Assembly: GCA_032229885.1 (NCBI GenBank)
Contig: JAVYAJ010000035.1
Coordinates: 1 to 25,664, forward strand
Length of the DNA: 25,664 nt
Direction of reading: 5' to 3'
Source of the DNA: Anammoximicrobium sp032229885
GTDB lineage: Bacteria > Planctomycetota > Planctomycetia > Pirellulales > Pirellulaceae
A model generated the notes under the pieces. That model searched no databases, was not told where the DNA came from, and saw nothing but the letters and a program-made list of their open reading frames with translations. Positions 1 to 8,195 of the stretch are shown piece after piece (the first letter of the stretch is position 1; the number at the start of each line of letters is the position of its first letter). The position numbers and the translations under genes are program-made.

Positions 1-1164
1 GCGGAAGATGTGGTTGCCCGCGATGGTCGTGTCGATGGCGGCGTGAAATTTGATCCCGGCCATCTCGGCGCCGCCGAACAACCGCCGGACGTGGATCTCG
101 TGAATCGTGTTGTCCTCGACGGCGCTGAACGCCGCCCCCAGGCTGCCGACGATGCCCGCCTGCTCGCAGTGCGAGATGGTGTTGCGGCGGACGATGTGGC
201 CCCCGATGTTGTCCTTGGTCCACGCGATCGGGAAAGCGTGGGCGCGCTCGATGGTCTTCACATAGCCTTCGGCCGTGTTGGCCGAGGTGTTGTCGAAGCG
301 ATCACCGTGCTTGCCGAGCGTGATGCCCGTGCAGGTCGAGTGGCTGATGACGTTGTCCTCGATGATCCACCCCTTGCTCCAATGGACGCCGATCAGGCCG
401 ATCTGCTCGGCGGTCGGCGGAGCCCAGGGCGTGGCTGCGTGACGCAGGGCAAAACCGCGAACGGTGATGAAGTTCCGCCCCGGCTGGTCAGGGTAGAACA
501 CGCTCTGTCTGACGTTGATCTCGACCCGTTCCCGATTGGGATCGACACCGGGAAACTGAGCCCAGATCGTCGTTCGTTCCTCGCCGACTTCGGCGAACCA
601 TAGACGCGAATTCAGCCCGCGTTCCGCGAGGTTCAGGGCAGCGAGCCAGGCCGGCTTGGCCCCAGCGGGCATCAAGACATCCTCGCGGGCGGCCGCCTCG
701 GTCAGCCACTCGCCATTCAGATAGACGGCGCCCGTGTGGTGCGTGCGGCCTCGAGGATCGAACCAGTCGCCGTGGATCGGATCGGCAAAAGGGTTGAATG
801 CGCCGAAGAAGGCGTTCGGCAGCGCGACCGTCCAGGCGTCGCCCGCGACTCGCTCCCAGCCTTTGACAACCTCCGAGCCGCGGATCTCGACGGCCTCGCC
901 CGGCGCGGCGCGATACGTGATCCGCCGGTCGTCGGATAACCCGCCGCGCGGTGGATTGATCCGCTCGCGATAGATCCCCGCGTGTACGGTCACCGTGTCG
1001 CCCGGCTGCGCGCGTTCGGCCGCGCATTGGATCGTGCGCAGCGGCGCGTCCACGGATCCCGCCTGGGAATCATCGCCCGTGACGGCGACATGGAGTTCGA
1101 CCGCCCGCGAGCAGGTTGCGGCCACCAGCGTCAGACAAACGACGACCGTGAAGTGGGATCTCAT
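1..1164 (-). CDS. Secreted right-handed parallel beta-helix protein (DUF1565-like), 3' end beyond window
   Basis: An open frame of 388 codons runs from an ATG at 1164 to base 1 without a stop, so the C-terminus is missing. The N-terminus (MRSHFTVVVCLTLVAATCS) is a signal peptide, which implies export. Right after it come VAVTGDDSQAGSVDAPLRTI and QPGDTVTVHAGIYRERI, the pattern that opens DUF1565 and pectate-lyase-like beta-helix proteins. Further in are rungs such as GWIIEDNVISHSTCTGITLG, HIVRRNTISHCEQAGIVG and TTIAGNHIF, with the N-x-I-x-x-x repeats typical of a parallel beta-helix. Known members are mostly polysaccharide lyases or glycosidases, including GH141-type enzymes. No catalytic residues can be assigned here, so the substrate is unknown. 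It is the last of five minus-strand genes, 347 nt downstream of the HEAT-repeat gene. Confidence 0.85.
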   Translation of the reverse strand, partial: MRSHFTVVVCLTLVAATCSRAVELHVAVTGDDSQAGSVDAPLRTIQCAAERAQPGDTVTVHAGIYRERINPPRGGLSDDRRITYRAAPGEAVEIRGSEVVKGWERVAGDAWTVALPNAFFGAFNPFADPIHGDWFDPRGRTHHTGAVYLNGEWLTEAAAREDVLMPAGAKPAWLAALNLAERGLNSRLWFAEVGEERTTIWAQFPGVDPNRERVEINVRQSVFYPDQPGRNFITVRGFALRHAATPWAPPTAEQIGLIGVHWSKGWIIEDNVISHSTCTGITLGKHGDRFDNTSANTAEGYVKTIERAHAFPIAWTKDNIGGHIVRRNTISHCEQAGIVGSLGAAFSAVEDNTIHEIHVRRLFGGAEMAGIKFHAAIDTTIAGNHIFR

Positions 1165-1511
1165 GGGCTTGCGCAGACGATAGGCGAGCATCGGAACCAT
1201 GTGCGGGGGCGCCGCAGACGTGTCCGAGCCACGCCGCGCCGAGCCGACCCTGGACACGCGCCAGCCGCGGGGCGTCTCGCCTTTCGCGCGCCGCGGCTCG
1301 CGGCATCTACGAATATGCGGAACCTGGCGACTCGGCCACGATTCCCACTCTATCCCACGACGCCGGCATCGGCCGTATCACGTGCCGCCCGAGTCGGACG
1401 TCGAACCATCCAGTACGGAACCGCAACGACGCCCCATAATCCGACTATTCCCTGTCGCACCACAAGCCGGCAGACACGGGCCACGCCACCGCATCTTCCC
1501 TAGCGATCCGG
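1165..1511. other. Intergenic spacer, nothing recognised
   Basis: These 347 bases lie between the start of the beta-helix gene and the stop of the HEAT-repeat gene, both on the minus strand. I see no convincing terminator, RNA gene or conserved coding frame. The open frames here are GC-rich, arginine/proline-rich and lack ribosome binding sites. The promoter of the beta-helix gene, if it has its own, should be in this stretch, but no clear -35/-10 pair stands out. Confidence 0.5.
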
Positions 1512-3296
1512 TCACGGCGATGGCTGTCGCGCTTCCAGCTTTTCGACGGCCTCGGCGGCCGCCTCGCGAACTCGCACGCTATCATCCTTGGTCGCCAGCT
1601 CCTTCAAGCGGGCGAGGACCTCGGGCTGTGCGGCGGCCGCAAGGTTGCCCAGCGCGGTGGCGGCTTCGGTTCGCACGATCTCTTCTCCATGCCCCAGCGA
1701 CTTGACCAGCAACGGGACAGCTTTCGTTTCCAACTGCTGGTCGCCTGGTTGGATCTGCAACAACGCCCAGACAACGACCGTGTCGGACGTGTCAGCCTCA
1801 TGTGCGCCTAGCTGCTTTTCCAGAACCGGCACGGCGTCACGCGCGGCCGGGCCAAGCTTGCCGAGCGCATAACAAGCGCTGACACGAACCAGTTCATTCT
1901 TCGAACTCAACGACTTGATCAGCTCGGGAAGGGCCGGCGCCGCGGCAGGACCGATCGCGGCGAGGGCGCGCTGGACATGCACGCGGAACAACTGGTCGTC
2001 GTCGTTCGTCGGCGCGGCCGACAACGCCTCGACCAGTTTGGGAACCACCGGCGCGGCCTGGGGGCCGAGCCGATAAATCAAGGCGGTGGCATAGTGGCGG
2101 CGCGCTTTGTCCTGCAGCGCGTCGCTGACGCGGGGAAGGATCTTCGGCCCCAGCGCAGCGAGCGCGTCCAGCGCGTACTCGACCACGCGCGGGTCGGAAT
2201 CCGTCAAGGCGGCCGCCAACGCAGGTCCGACGATCTCGGCGTGCCCGTCGAACCCAGCCAGCAGCTTGGCCGCCACGGTTCGCAGTTCGGCGTCCTCCGA
2301 CACGAGGCCCTTGGCCATCATCTGGGCGGCGCGTTCGAGCAAACCGGGCTTGTCGGGATTCTGGCGAGCCAGCACCCATACGCTGACGAGCCTCAGGATC
2401 GGTTTGTCGCTGCGCGCGCCGGCGATCAGCGCCTTGGTCGCGTTCTGGTCCTTTTGCCCGATTGCCCCGAGGGCAAACGCGGCAGAAAACCGGACCGCTT
2501 CGAACTCGTCGTTTTCCAGCAGCTTGACGATTTCAGGCGTCGCCGGCGCCGACGCCGAACCGATCGCCGCCAGCGCCAACAGAGCCTGCATGCGCACCTC
2601 GGGCTGTTGATGGCTCAACACGTCGATCAACTGCGGAACGGCCGCGGCGGCCGCGGGGCCGATATCTTGCAGCGCAACGCAGGCCCAGTAACAGGCCTTG
2701 CTGTCCTTGAGGACTTCGCACAACGGCCCGACAGCCTGCGCACCCGCCTCGGCCAGCGAATGCAGCATCGGCAGCACGACATCGGGCCGCTCTTCCTCGA
2801 GGATCTTCAGGACCAAGGGGCGTGTCTTTTCCAGAGGCGCGCCGATCGCGTGGATGGCGCGAAGCACGGCGCGGCGAACCAGCGGGTCGGCGTCAAAGGC
2901 CCGCTCGACCAGCTTTTCGATCGCCGGTTCCGCGTCCTTGCCGATCTGCCCCAGGGCAAACGCGGCGTAGGCTTTGACGAGCGCGCTCGGGTTGTCCAAA
3001 GCTGCGAGCAATTTGGGGACCGCGGCCGTCGCCGCGGGGCCGATCGATCCCAATGTCCGCTCGGCATGCCAACGAACCGATTCGTCGGGACTGTCCAGGG
3101 CTTGAAGCAACGCCGGCAAGGCATCTTTAGCCTGTGGCCCTAGCCGTCCCAAAGCATCGATCGCATCGATCGCGACGGCCGGATCCGTCGCGGACGCAGC
3201 CGACGCCAGGTCCGCGACGCTTGGCGCTTCGGCGGCGACCAGCGTCGAACACCACGCTACGGCAACAATCCCGAGAGCCATCAAAAAGCCACGCAT
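1512..3296 (-). CDS. Secreted HEAT-repeat (PBS-lyase-like) protein
   Basis: This encodes 594 residues. I chose the ATG at 3296 over one 15 nt upstream because GCGAGG lies 6 nt before it and because the product then starts directly with a signal peptide (MRGFLMALGIVAVAWCSTLVAA). The mature part is almost wholly HEAT/armadillo-type repeats of about 35–40 residues, with recurring units such as ALGRLGPQAKDALPALLQAL, TLGSIGPAATAAVPKLLAAL and ALGKLGPAARDAVPVLEKQL. I count roughly 13–14 units up to the C-terminus. Such solenoids bind proteins and have no catalytic residues. Exported HEAT proteins are very common in planctomycetes, but their partners are mostly unknown. It lies 89 nt downstream of the frameshifted secreted protein and may share its transcript. 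Family assignment is firm; the role is not known. Confidence 0.9.
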   Translation of the reverse strand: MRGFLMALGIVAVAWCSTLVAAEAPSVADLASAASATDPAVAIDAIDALGRLGPQAKDALPALLQALDSPDESVRWHAERTLGSIGPAATAAVPKLLAALDNPSALVKAYAAFALGQIGKDAEPAIEKLVERAFDADPLVRRAVLRAIHAIGAPLEKTRPLVLKILEEERPDVVLPMLHSLAEAGAQAVGPLCEVLKDSKACYWACVALQDIGPAAAAAVPQLIDVLSHQQPEVRMQALLALAAIGSASAPATPEIVKLLENDEFEAVRFSAAFALGAIGQKDQNATKALIAGARSDKPILRLVSVWVLARQNPDKPGLLERAAQMMAKGLVSEDAELRTVAAKLLAGFDGHAEIVGPALAAALTDSDPRVVEYALDALAALGPKILPRVSDALQDKARRHYATALIYRLGPQAAPVVPKLVEALSAAPTNDDDQLFRVHVQRALAAIGPAAAPALPELIKSLSSKNELVRVSACYALGKLGPAARDAVPVLEKQLGAHEADTSDTVVVWALLQIQPGDQQLETKAVPLLVKSLGHGEEIVRTEAATALGNLAAAAQPEVLARLKELATKDDSVRVREAAAEAVEKLEARQPSP

Positions 3297-3385
3297 ACGA
3301 TACCTCGCCAAATCAGCAATTCGTCGGCAAATGTCCCAACCAACCTCGACGCACGAACCCGCACTCGATCATACCGCTTCGGACG

Positions 3386-4118
3386 TCAGCTCGTAGGCGC
3401 GATCAGCTCGCGCCGCATGCCATCGAGAAACCTCTTGGCCTGCACGTAGTCCTGAGGAATATAGTTGTTGATGTTCCGCCTTAGCTCGGCCTCCATGGCA
3501 TCGAGTGTCTGAGCCATGCCGCCCCGCTGCGTTCCCGTCAGGTAGCCCACGCTGGCGCGCTGTGTGTACAGTTGGTCGAGCGCCGCCCGGTACTCTTTGT
3601 ATTCGTCGTCGCGAAAGATCGCAGGCCAAGAGACGGCGCCCGTCAACGGGTCCAGCTCGCTCGGGCTCAGCGGTTGAGGCGCCCGCATGCGGGCGAACCG
3701 CTCGAGATCAGACTGCGTCGCCCGCGGGCTAGCTTCGGCCGCACGCGATTCGCGGTTGACCTTTCGCATCTGGAAATAAGCGTCCGTGGCGTGCATCCGG
3801 TTGTCGATGTTCTTGCGTCGCGCATCCTCGACAAAACCCAGAGCCTGGGCGTTCATCAAGTTGCGCGCTCCGGCGGCCTGCATCATGTTGGCCATCCCGG
3901 TCATCATCCCTTCCTCGGCCGTCGACGCATGACCCATGCCGCCAACCGAAACCGCCGCCCCAGGCGCCCATGTTCGGAAAATTCGCCTGACTGGCAGGCC
4001 ACGCGCCCTGACTGGATTGTTGGTCCTGGCCTTGCGCGGCGGCTCGCTGAGAGGCCCACTCGCTCCCCCAGGCGATCACAACAGCCACCAACACAAAAAC
4101 GCAAGATCGCACGTTCAT
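3386..4118 (-). pseudogene. Secreted hypothetical protein interrupted by a frameshift (about 243 aa if repaired)
   Basis: The ATG at 4118 has an excellent ribosome site (AAGGAGAGAGGC just upstream) and opens a clear signal peptide (MNVRSCVFVLVAVVIAWG, then ...SQRAAAQG). This frame carries a Gln/Ser-rich stretch and ...NMGAWGGGFG. The protein-like sequence then continues in another frame: GGMGHASTAEEGMMTG, then a charged helical part to ...RFLDGMRRELIAPTS at 3386. The two halves join if one T of GGTTGG (plus-strand A at 3944 or 3945) is removed, giving a glycine-rich linker GGGFGGGMGH. This could be a real mutation, a sequencing or assembly error, or less likely a programmed shift. The C-terminal part alone (3386–3937, from an internal ATG) would lack a signal peptide. 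No domain was recognised. It probably belongs to the minus-strand run from 6045 downwards. Confidence 0.7.
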
Positions 4119-4372
4119 GCCTCTCTCCTTGACGAGGATTCGGAATCATGCCGCACGCGGTTCACCGTGACACGCAATCTGAATCGCGAGCGCGGGAGTG
4201 AGTTATTTTCTCGCTTACGCTTCGGGTGACGATGAACTGCGCCATCATCGACCGCGTGCGGTATAACTTATCGTAACTCGGACCGTTCCGACAAGGAATA
4301 GCTGCGCTTCCAGAACGCCAAAAAACTGTCTGCCGCGAACCCGGCGGGCGCGTCCCTGCGACGACAACAGGC

Positions 4373-5050
4373 TTATTGCACCGCGTCCAACAGGCCGTCG
4401 TCCAATTCCAGACGAGTCTGCAACAAGTGGGCCAGGTCGCGACTGTGGGTGACCACGACGAGCATGGCGCCCTCTTCGCGTTGCAGTTCGATCAACAGAC
4501 GCCCCACGGCTAGGGCATTCGTATGGTCCAGATTTCCCGTCGGCTCGTCGGCCAGAATCAGCTTGGGTCGACAGATCAACGCACGGGCCACCCCCACGCG
4601 CTGCCGCTCGCCGCCCGACAACTCAGCCGGGCGGTGGTCCAGCCGCTGGCCCAAGCCCACGCGGGCCAGCAGATCCTTGGCCCGCGAAACGGCCGCCCGA
4701 TCCGGACGGCCGGCGGCCAGCAACGGAATCAGGACGTTTTCCAACGCCGTCAACTGCGGCAACAGGTGGTGATCCTGAAAGACGAAGCCCAGACGCCGGT
4801 TGCGGAAGGCGGCGACTTGAGCCTCGTCCAATCGGAAGGGATCTTCGCCGTCCAGCAACACGGCGCCGGCCGTCGGCCGATCCAGCGTCCCCAGGATGTG
4901 CAACAACGTGCTCTTGCCGCTGCCGCTGGGGCCGAGGATCGCGACGCTTGCGCCCGGCCGACATTCGAAGGACACGCCGCGCAACACCCGCAGCGGCTCG
5001 CCCGGCGCGGGAAACTCTTTGACGATGTCGGTGACGATCAGACCGTTCAT
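4373..5050 (-). CDS. ABC transporter ATP-binding protein, LolD/MacB type
   Basis: This encodes 225 residues, the usual size for LolD-family ATPases. The start at 5050 gives MNGLIVTDIVKEF, the normal family N-terminus; longer in-frame extensions would run into the upstream gene. All nucleotide-binding motifs are present: Walker A GPSGSGKST (about 40–48), Q-loop FVFQD (Q92), signature LSGGERQ (144–150), Walker B LILADEP (about 164–170), D-loop NLD and switch His in VVTHS (H202). LolD-type ATPases power FtsX-like permeases in lipoprotein release, efflux or cell-division signalling. No permease gene is adjacent: the next gene downstream is the frameshifted secreted protein and the one upstream is the prenyltransferase-like protein, 71 nt away. 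The substrate is therefore open, and I leave the symbol blank. Confidence 0.93.
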   Translation of the reverse strand: MNGLIVTDIVKEFPAPGEPLRVLRGVSFECRPGASVAILGPSGSGKSTLLHILGTLDRPTAGAVLLDGEDPFRLDEAQVAAFRNRRLGFVFQDHHLLPQLTALENVLIPLLAAGRPDRAAVSRAKDLLARVGLGQRLDHRPAELSGGERQRVGVARALICRPKLILADEPTGNLDHTNALAVGRLLIELQREEGAMLVVVTHSRDLAHLLQTRLELDDGLLDAVQ

Positions 5051-5121
5051 CTTGGATCCGTGCGCTGTGCGGAGGACTCGAAAGGGCGGACCGCCGTCCC
5101 GGAGGACGGACCCGGGCTGGA

Positions 5122-6045
5122 TTACGGCTCGAGCAAAGCCAGGCACCCCAAACCATAAAACGCGTACTCGACGTCGGCGTCCGTGTCCCAGGCCGCGCCG
5201 CGGAACCCGCCGCCCGGATCTTGCAGTCCGCGGGCGAATCGAAGGGCCGCCGAACGGCCGATCGCATCCAAGGCCGATAGATCGACCAGCGTGTGGATCC
5301 CGGTGAACGTGCTGAGCAAATCGGCCACGGGAATCCGCGTGTTGGCCCGCAGCCCGCCTTCGGCAGTCTGCATCCTGCTCAAAAAGCTGATGGCTTCGTC
5401 TGCCACGCGAGACTCCAACGCCTCGATCAGCCGCAATACGCCGATGGCGGCCGCCGTCGGATTGACGCCGGCCCGTTTGACTGTGCGAACGTCGCGAAAC
5501 CCGCCGCCTTCGCAGCGCTGGGACAGAATGAAAGCCAGCAGCCGGTCGGGCTGCGGCAGCGGACGGTCGATCAACTGGAGGCATAGCGCAACGAGAAAAC
5601 TGGCGTACGTGCTGCTCGTATCACTCTGGCGAGTCTTGGCATATCCTCCATCGCCACGCCGCAGCCGCTCGAGCTGGTCGGCCACCACATCCTGCCACGC
5701 GGTCGTCTCGGCCGTCAGAACCTGGCTCCCCGCCGACCAGTCCAGCAACGTGACGCCGTAAGTCAGGGACAACAGATCCAACACATTGTGCTCGGTTGCA
5801 AAGCTGCGCTGCAAGAAACGGGCGGCGCGGTCCGCGACCGGTCCGGACAATTCGCCCAGCAGGAACAAGCTGCGGAGCGCGAACCCGGTGTAATACAAAT
5901 CGCTGTCGCCATCGCGGCCCAGAAAGCCACCGTCATCCGCCTGCCGCGATCGAATAAAATTCGTGTGCAGCCGCCGGACCGCTTCCGGCAAGCGAAGCGC
6001 GCCGGCTGCGAGCCGCAGTGTCAGTCGTTGCAGGTACTGCCCCAT
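5122..6045 (-). CDS. Prenyltransferase/terpene-cyclase-like alpha/alpha-toroid protein
   Basis: This encodes 307 residues from the ATG at 6045 (MGQYLQRLTLRLAAG). The frame stays open upstream, but that part is arginine/proline-rich and unlikely to be coding. Five repeats show the QxxDGGF-type pattern of protein prenyltransferase beta subunits and squalene cyclases: ADDGGF near residue 37, GDGGY near 131, CEGGGF near 178, AEGGL near 229 and PGGGF near 277, each followed by a hydrophobic helix such as STYASFLVALCLQL. This predicts an alpha/alpha toroid. Aligned by eye with Rab geranylgeranyltransferase beta, the zinc-binding Cys and His positions are Leu (about 244) and Tyr (about 294), while the Asp is kept (about 242). 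Zinc-dependent prenyl transfer is therefore doubtful. It sits just upstream of the ABC ATPase, probably in the same transcript. Function unknown. Confidence 0.85.
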   Translation of the reverse strand: MGQYLQRLTLRLAAGALRLPEAVRRLHTNFIRSRQADDGGFLGRDGDSDLYYTGFALRSLFLLGELSGPVADRAARFLQRSFATEHNVLDLLSLTYGVTLLDWSAGSQVLTAETTAWQDVVADQLERLRRGDGGYAKTRQSDTSSTYASFLVALCLQLIDRPLPQPDRLLAFILSQRCEGGGFRDVRTVKRAGVNPTAAAIGVLRLIEALESRVADEAISFLSRMQTAEGGLRANTRIPVADLLSTFTGIHTLVDLSALDAIGRSAALRFARGLQDPGGGFRGAAWDTDADVEYAFYGLGCLALLEP

Positions 6046-6406
6046 GACGGTGCACCCTACATTGCCACAAGCCCGGTTGTCCAGTAGGCTAACGATACGA
6101 TCGCGAACGAGCGGACAGCGCGAGACGTTCCTCGCAGGCGCGAGGGACGGCCAAGCGGCTGGAAGCCGCTTCCACGAGAGCGCCCCTCGCGGGCGCGGCC
6201 GACGCGCGCCCATGCGTCCGTGCGGTGGAAACCGAGAACCGATTGCGCGAGCGCCCGCCTGCAACGTCGCGACGCGCCACGAGCGTATCGCGACGCTCCG
6301 CGGAAGACGTGGCGCAAGCCTCGGAGACGCCTGCGCCGCGAGCTGGTTCGATGGTCGTGCGATCGAGATCGAAGACCGATGTTCGTGTTCGACGGGATCC
6401 TATCAC
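6046..6406. other. Divergent intergenic region between the prenyltransferase-like and HNH genes
   Basis: These 361 bases separate genes that point away from each other, so promoters for both must lie here. The visible structure is a perfect 8-bp hairpin, AAGCGGCT-GGA-AGCCGCTT, at 6153–6171. No clear sigma-70-like pair was found. Open frames crossing this region are rich in Arg and Pro and are not convincing. Confidence 0.5.
6153..6171. repeat. Short perfect hairpin
   Basis: AAGCGGCT and AGCCGCTT are exact inverted copies around a 3-nt loop GGA. There is no T-run on either side, so it is not a standard terminator. It may be a small dispersed hairpin or part of the divergent control region. 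Only its symmetry is certain. Confidence 0.5.
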
Positions 6407-7054
6407 GTGGTTTGTTCGGATGGCACAACTGGATTGAACGCCGCCGTGCTCGTGCTGAACCGCTCGTACGCGGCCGTGCGCGTGGTGACCGTACGCCGCG
6501 CGTTTGTGCTGTTGTATCGCGATTCGGCCGAGGTGATTCACGCCGAGAACGGCGCGTTTTTCAATTACGACTTTCCTACGTGGTGTGAACTGAGCCAGAT
6601 TTGGACCGAACAGTGCGCGACCACAGGTCTGAACGGTCATGACTGGATTCGCACGGTCCGGCTCAGCATTCAGGCGCCGCGCATCATCCGCCTGATCCGT
6701 TTCGACAGGGCGCCGTGGTCGAGCATTCGGCTGAATCGCAAGACCGTGTTCGCGCGGGATGGCAACCGCTGCCAGTACTGTGGGAGAGTCTACCCCACGA
6801 ATCAGTTGAGTCTCGATCATGTGACGCCTCGCAGCCGCGGCGGTACGACGTGTTGGGAAAACGTCGTGACGTGCTGCCTGCGATGCAACTCGCACAAGGG
6901 CAGCAAGACACCGACGGAGGCGGACATGAACCTCGTTCAACGGCCCGTCGCGCCGCGGCGCAATCCGATCCTGAAACGGACACTCGAGAACCCACGGTAT
7001 CAGGTCTGGCAGCCGTTCTTGGGCCAAGCGGAATGTCCGGTGGATCTCGTCTAG
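6407..7054 (+). CDS. HNH endonuclease-like protein
   Basis: From the GTG at 6407 this encodes 215 residues; a TTG at 6434 (then NAAVLVLNRSYAAVRVV) is an equally reasonable start. The frame is open further upstream, but that would overlap the divergent gene and add Arg-rich filler. The N-terminal part (VLVLNRSYAAVRVVTVRRAF, then LLYRDSAEVIH) is the usual lead-in of this family in planctomycetes and other phyla. The HNH/zinc-finger core follows: FARDGNRCQYCG, LSLDHVTPRSRGG, WENVVTCCLRCNSHKG. It has both CxxC pairs and the D-H of the beta-beta-alpha-metal fold. It is complete and not part of a visible mobile element, so a housekeeping nuclease role is likelier than homing. The stop is 10 nt before purM, suggesting co-transcription. 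Confidence 0.9.
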   Translation: MVCSDGTTGLNAAVLVLNRSYAAVRVVTVRRAFVLLYRDSAEVIHAENGAFFNYDFPTWCELSQIWTEQCATTGLNGHDWIRTVRLSIQAPRIIRLIRFDRAPWSSIRLNRKTVFARDGNRCQYCGRVYPTNQLSLDHVTPRSRGGTTCWENVVTCCLRCNSHKGSKTPTEADMNLVQRPVAPRRNPILKRTLENPRYQVWQPFLGQAECPVDLV

Positions 7055-7064
7055 AAAACGATCG

Positions 7065-8108
7065 ATGAGCAAACTCACCTACAAAGACGCCGGTGTCGAT
7101 CTGGACGTATACGACGAGGCGATGACGCGCTTGCCGCGGCTGATGCATCGCACATTTTCACCGCGCGTGTTGAAGCTGGATGGCGGTTTCGCGGGCCTGT
7201 TCCAACTGGATTTCTCCAACCGCTTGTTCGCTCGAGACTATCGCGACCCGGTCTTGGTCGCCTGCACGGACGGCGTCGGAACGAAACTCAAACTTGCCCA
7301 ACTGTGCGACAAACACGACACGGTCGGCATCGATCTGGTCGCGATGAGCGTCAACGACGCGCTGTGCTGCGGCGCCGAGCCGCTGTTGTTCTTGGACTAT
7401 GTGGCCATGTCGCGCGACGATCCGCCCGTGCTCGAGCAACTGGTCCGAGGCATCAGCGATGGCTGTATCGAGGCCGACTGTGCGCTGCTGGGCGGAGAAA
7501 CGGCGATCATGCCGGATCTGTATCAGCCGGGCGATTATGATCTGGCCGGATTCTGCGTCGGCGTCGTCGAACGCAAACAGCTCATCGACGGCAAAGCGAT
7601 CGCTCCCGGCGACACGATCCTGGGGCTCGCGTCGAGCGGCCTGCACTCCAACGGCTACAGCCTGGCCCGCAAGGCCGTGTTCGAAGTGGCCGGACTGACG
7701 CCGCACGACCATGTAGAATCACTGGGAACGACCGTCGGGCAGGCGTTGTTGACACCGACGCGAATCTATGCCTGGCCCGTCCGCAAAATCCTGAGACATT
7801 ACAAAGTAAAAAACGTCGTCCACGGCCTGGCACATGTCACGGGCGGAGGGCTGCGCGGCAATCTGCAGCGAATCCTGCCCGTCGGCGCCCAAGCGCGAAT
7901 CGATCCGGACAGTTGGCCTGTGCCGCCCGTATTCTCCTGGATCGAACAACTGGGCGACATCGAACGTGCCGAAATGGAGCGAGTCTTCAACATGGGCGTG
8001 GGCTTGGTGATGGTCGTCAGCCCGTATTATGCCGACAGTATCCAGAGGATGCTGGCCGACAACGGCTGGGACAACTGGGCGATCGGTCAAATCGAGTCGT
8101 CCCGATAG
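7065..8108 (+). CDS. purM: Phosphoribosylformylglycinamidine cyclo-ligase (AIR synthetase)
   Basis: PurM closes the imidazole ring in purine synthesis, converting FGAM to AIR with ATP in the cytoplasm. The 347 residues match the usual family length. Recognisable segments are MSKLTYKDAGVDLD at the start, TDGVGTKLKLAQ (about 69–80), GIDLVAMSVNDALCCGAEPL, the Gly-rich CALLGGETAIMPDLY, PGDTILGLASSGLHSNGYSL, HVTGGGLRGNLQRILP and FNMGVGLVMVV near the end. The start codon lies 10 nt after the HNH stop. No strong Shine-Dalgarno is seen there (AGAAAACGATCG), which fits translational coupling. The GT2 gene follows after 87 nt. The function is secure. Confidence 0.98.
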   Translation: MSKLTYKDAGVDLDVYDEAMTRLPRLMHRTFSPRVLKLDGGFAGLFQLDFSNRLFARDYRDPVLVACTDGVGTKLKLAQLCDKHDTVGIDLVAMSVNDALCCGAEPLLFLDYVAMSRDDPPVLEQLVRGISDGCIEADCALLGGETAIMPDLYQPGDYDLAGFCVGVVERKQLIDGKAIAPGDTILGLASSGLHSNGYSLARKAVFEVAGLTPHDHVESLGTTVGQALLTPTRIYAWPVRKILRHYKVKNVVHGLAHVTGGGLRGNLQRILPVGAQARIDPDSWPVPPVFSWIEQLGDIERAEMERVFNMGVGLVMVVSPYYADSIQRMLADNGWDNWAIGQIESSR

Positions 8109-8195
8109 CGCGGGTCGGAGGTGGACATACGGGCGGCGATTGTCGACGAGCGGGCCGCCGGATCGAAAGCTTGCTGGAAGGTCTTTTCATCCGCG

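Noticed and set aside
4320..4345. Possible minus-strand terminator after the ABC ATPase gene
   Set aside because: The stem is only 4 bp (GCCG/CGGC) and six bases separate it from the T-run, too weak to call.
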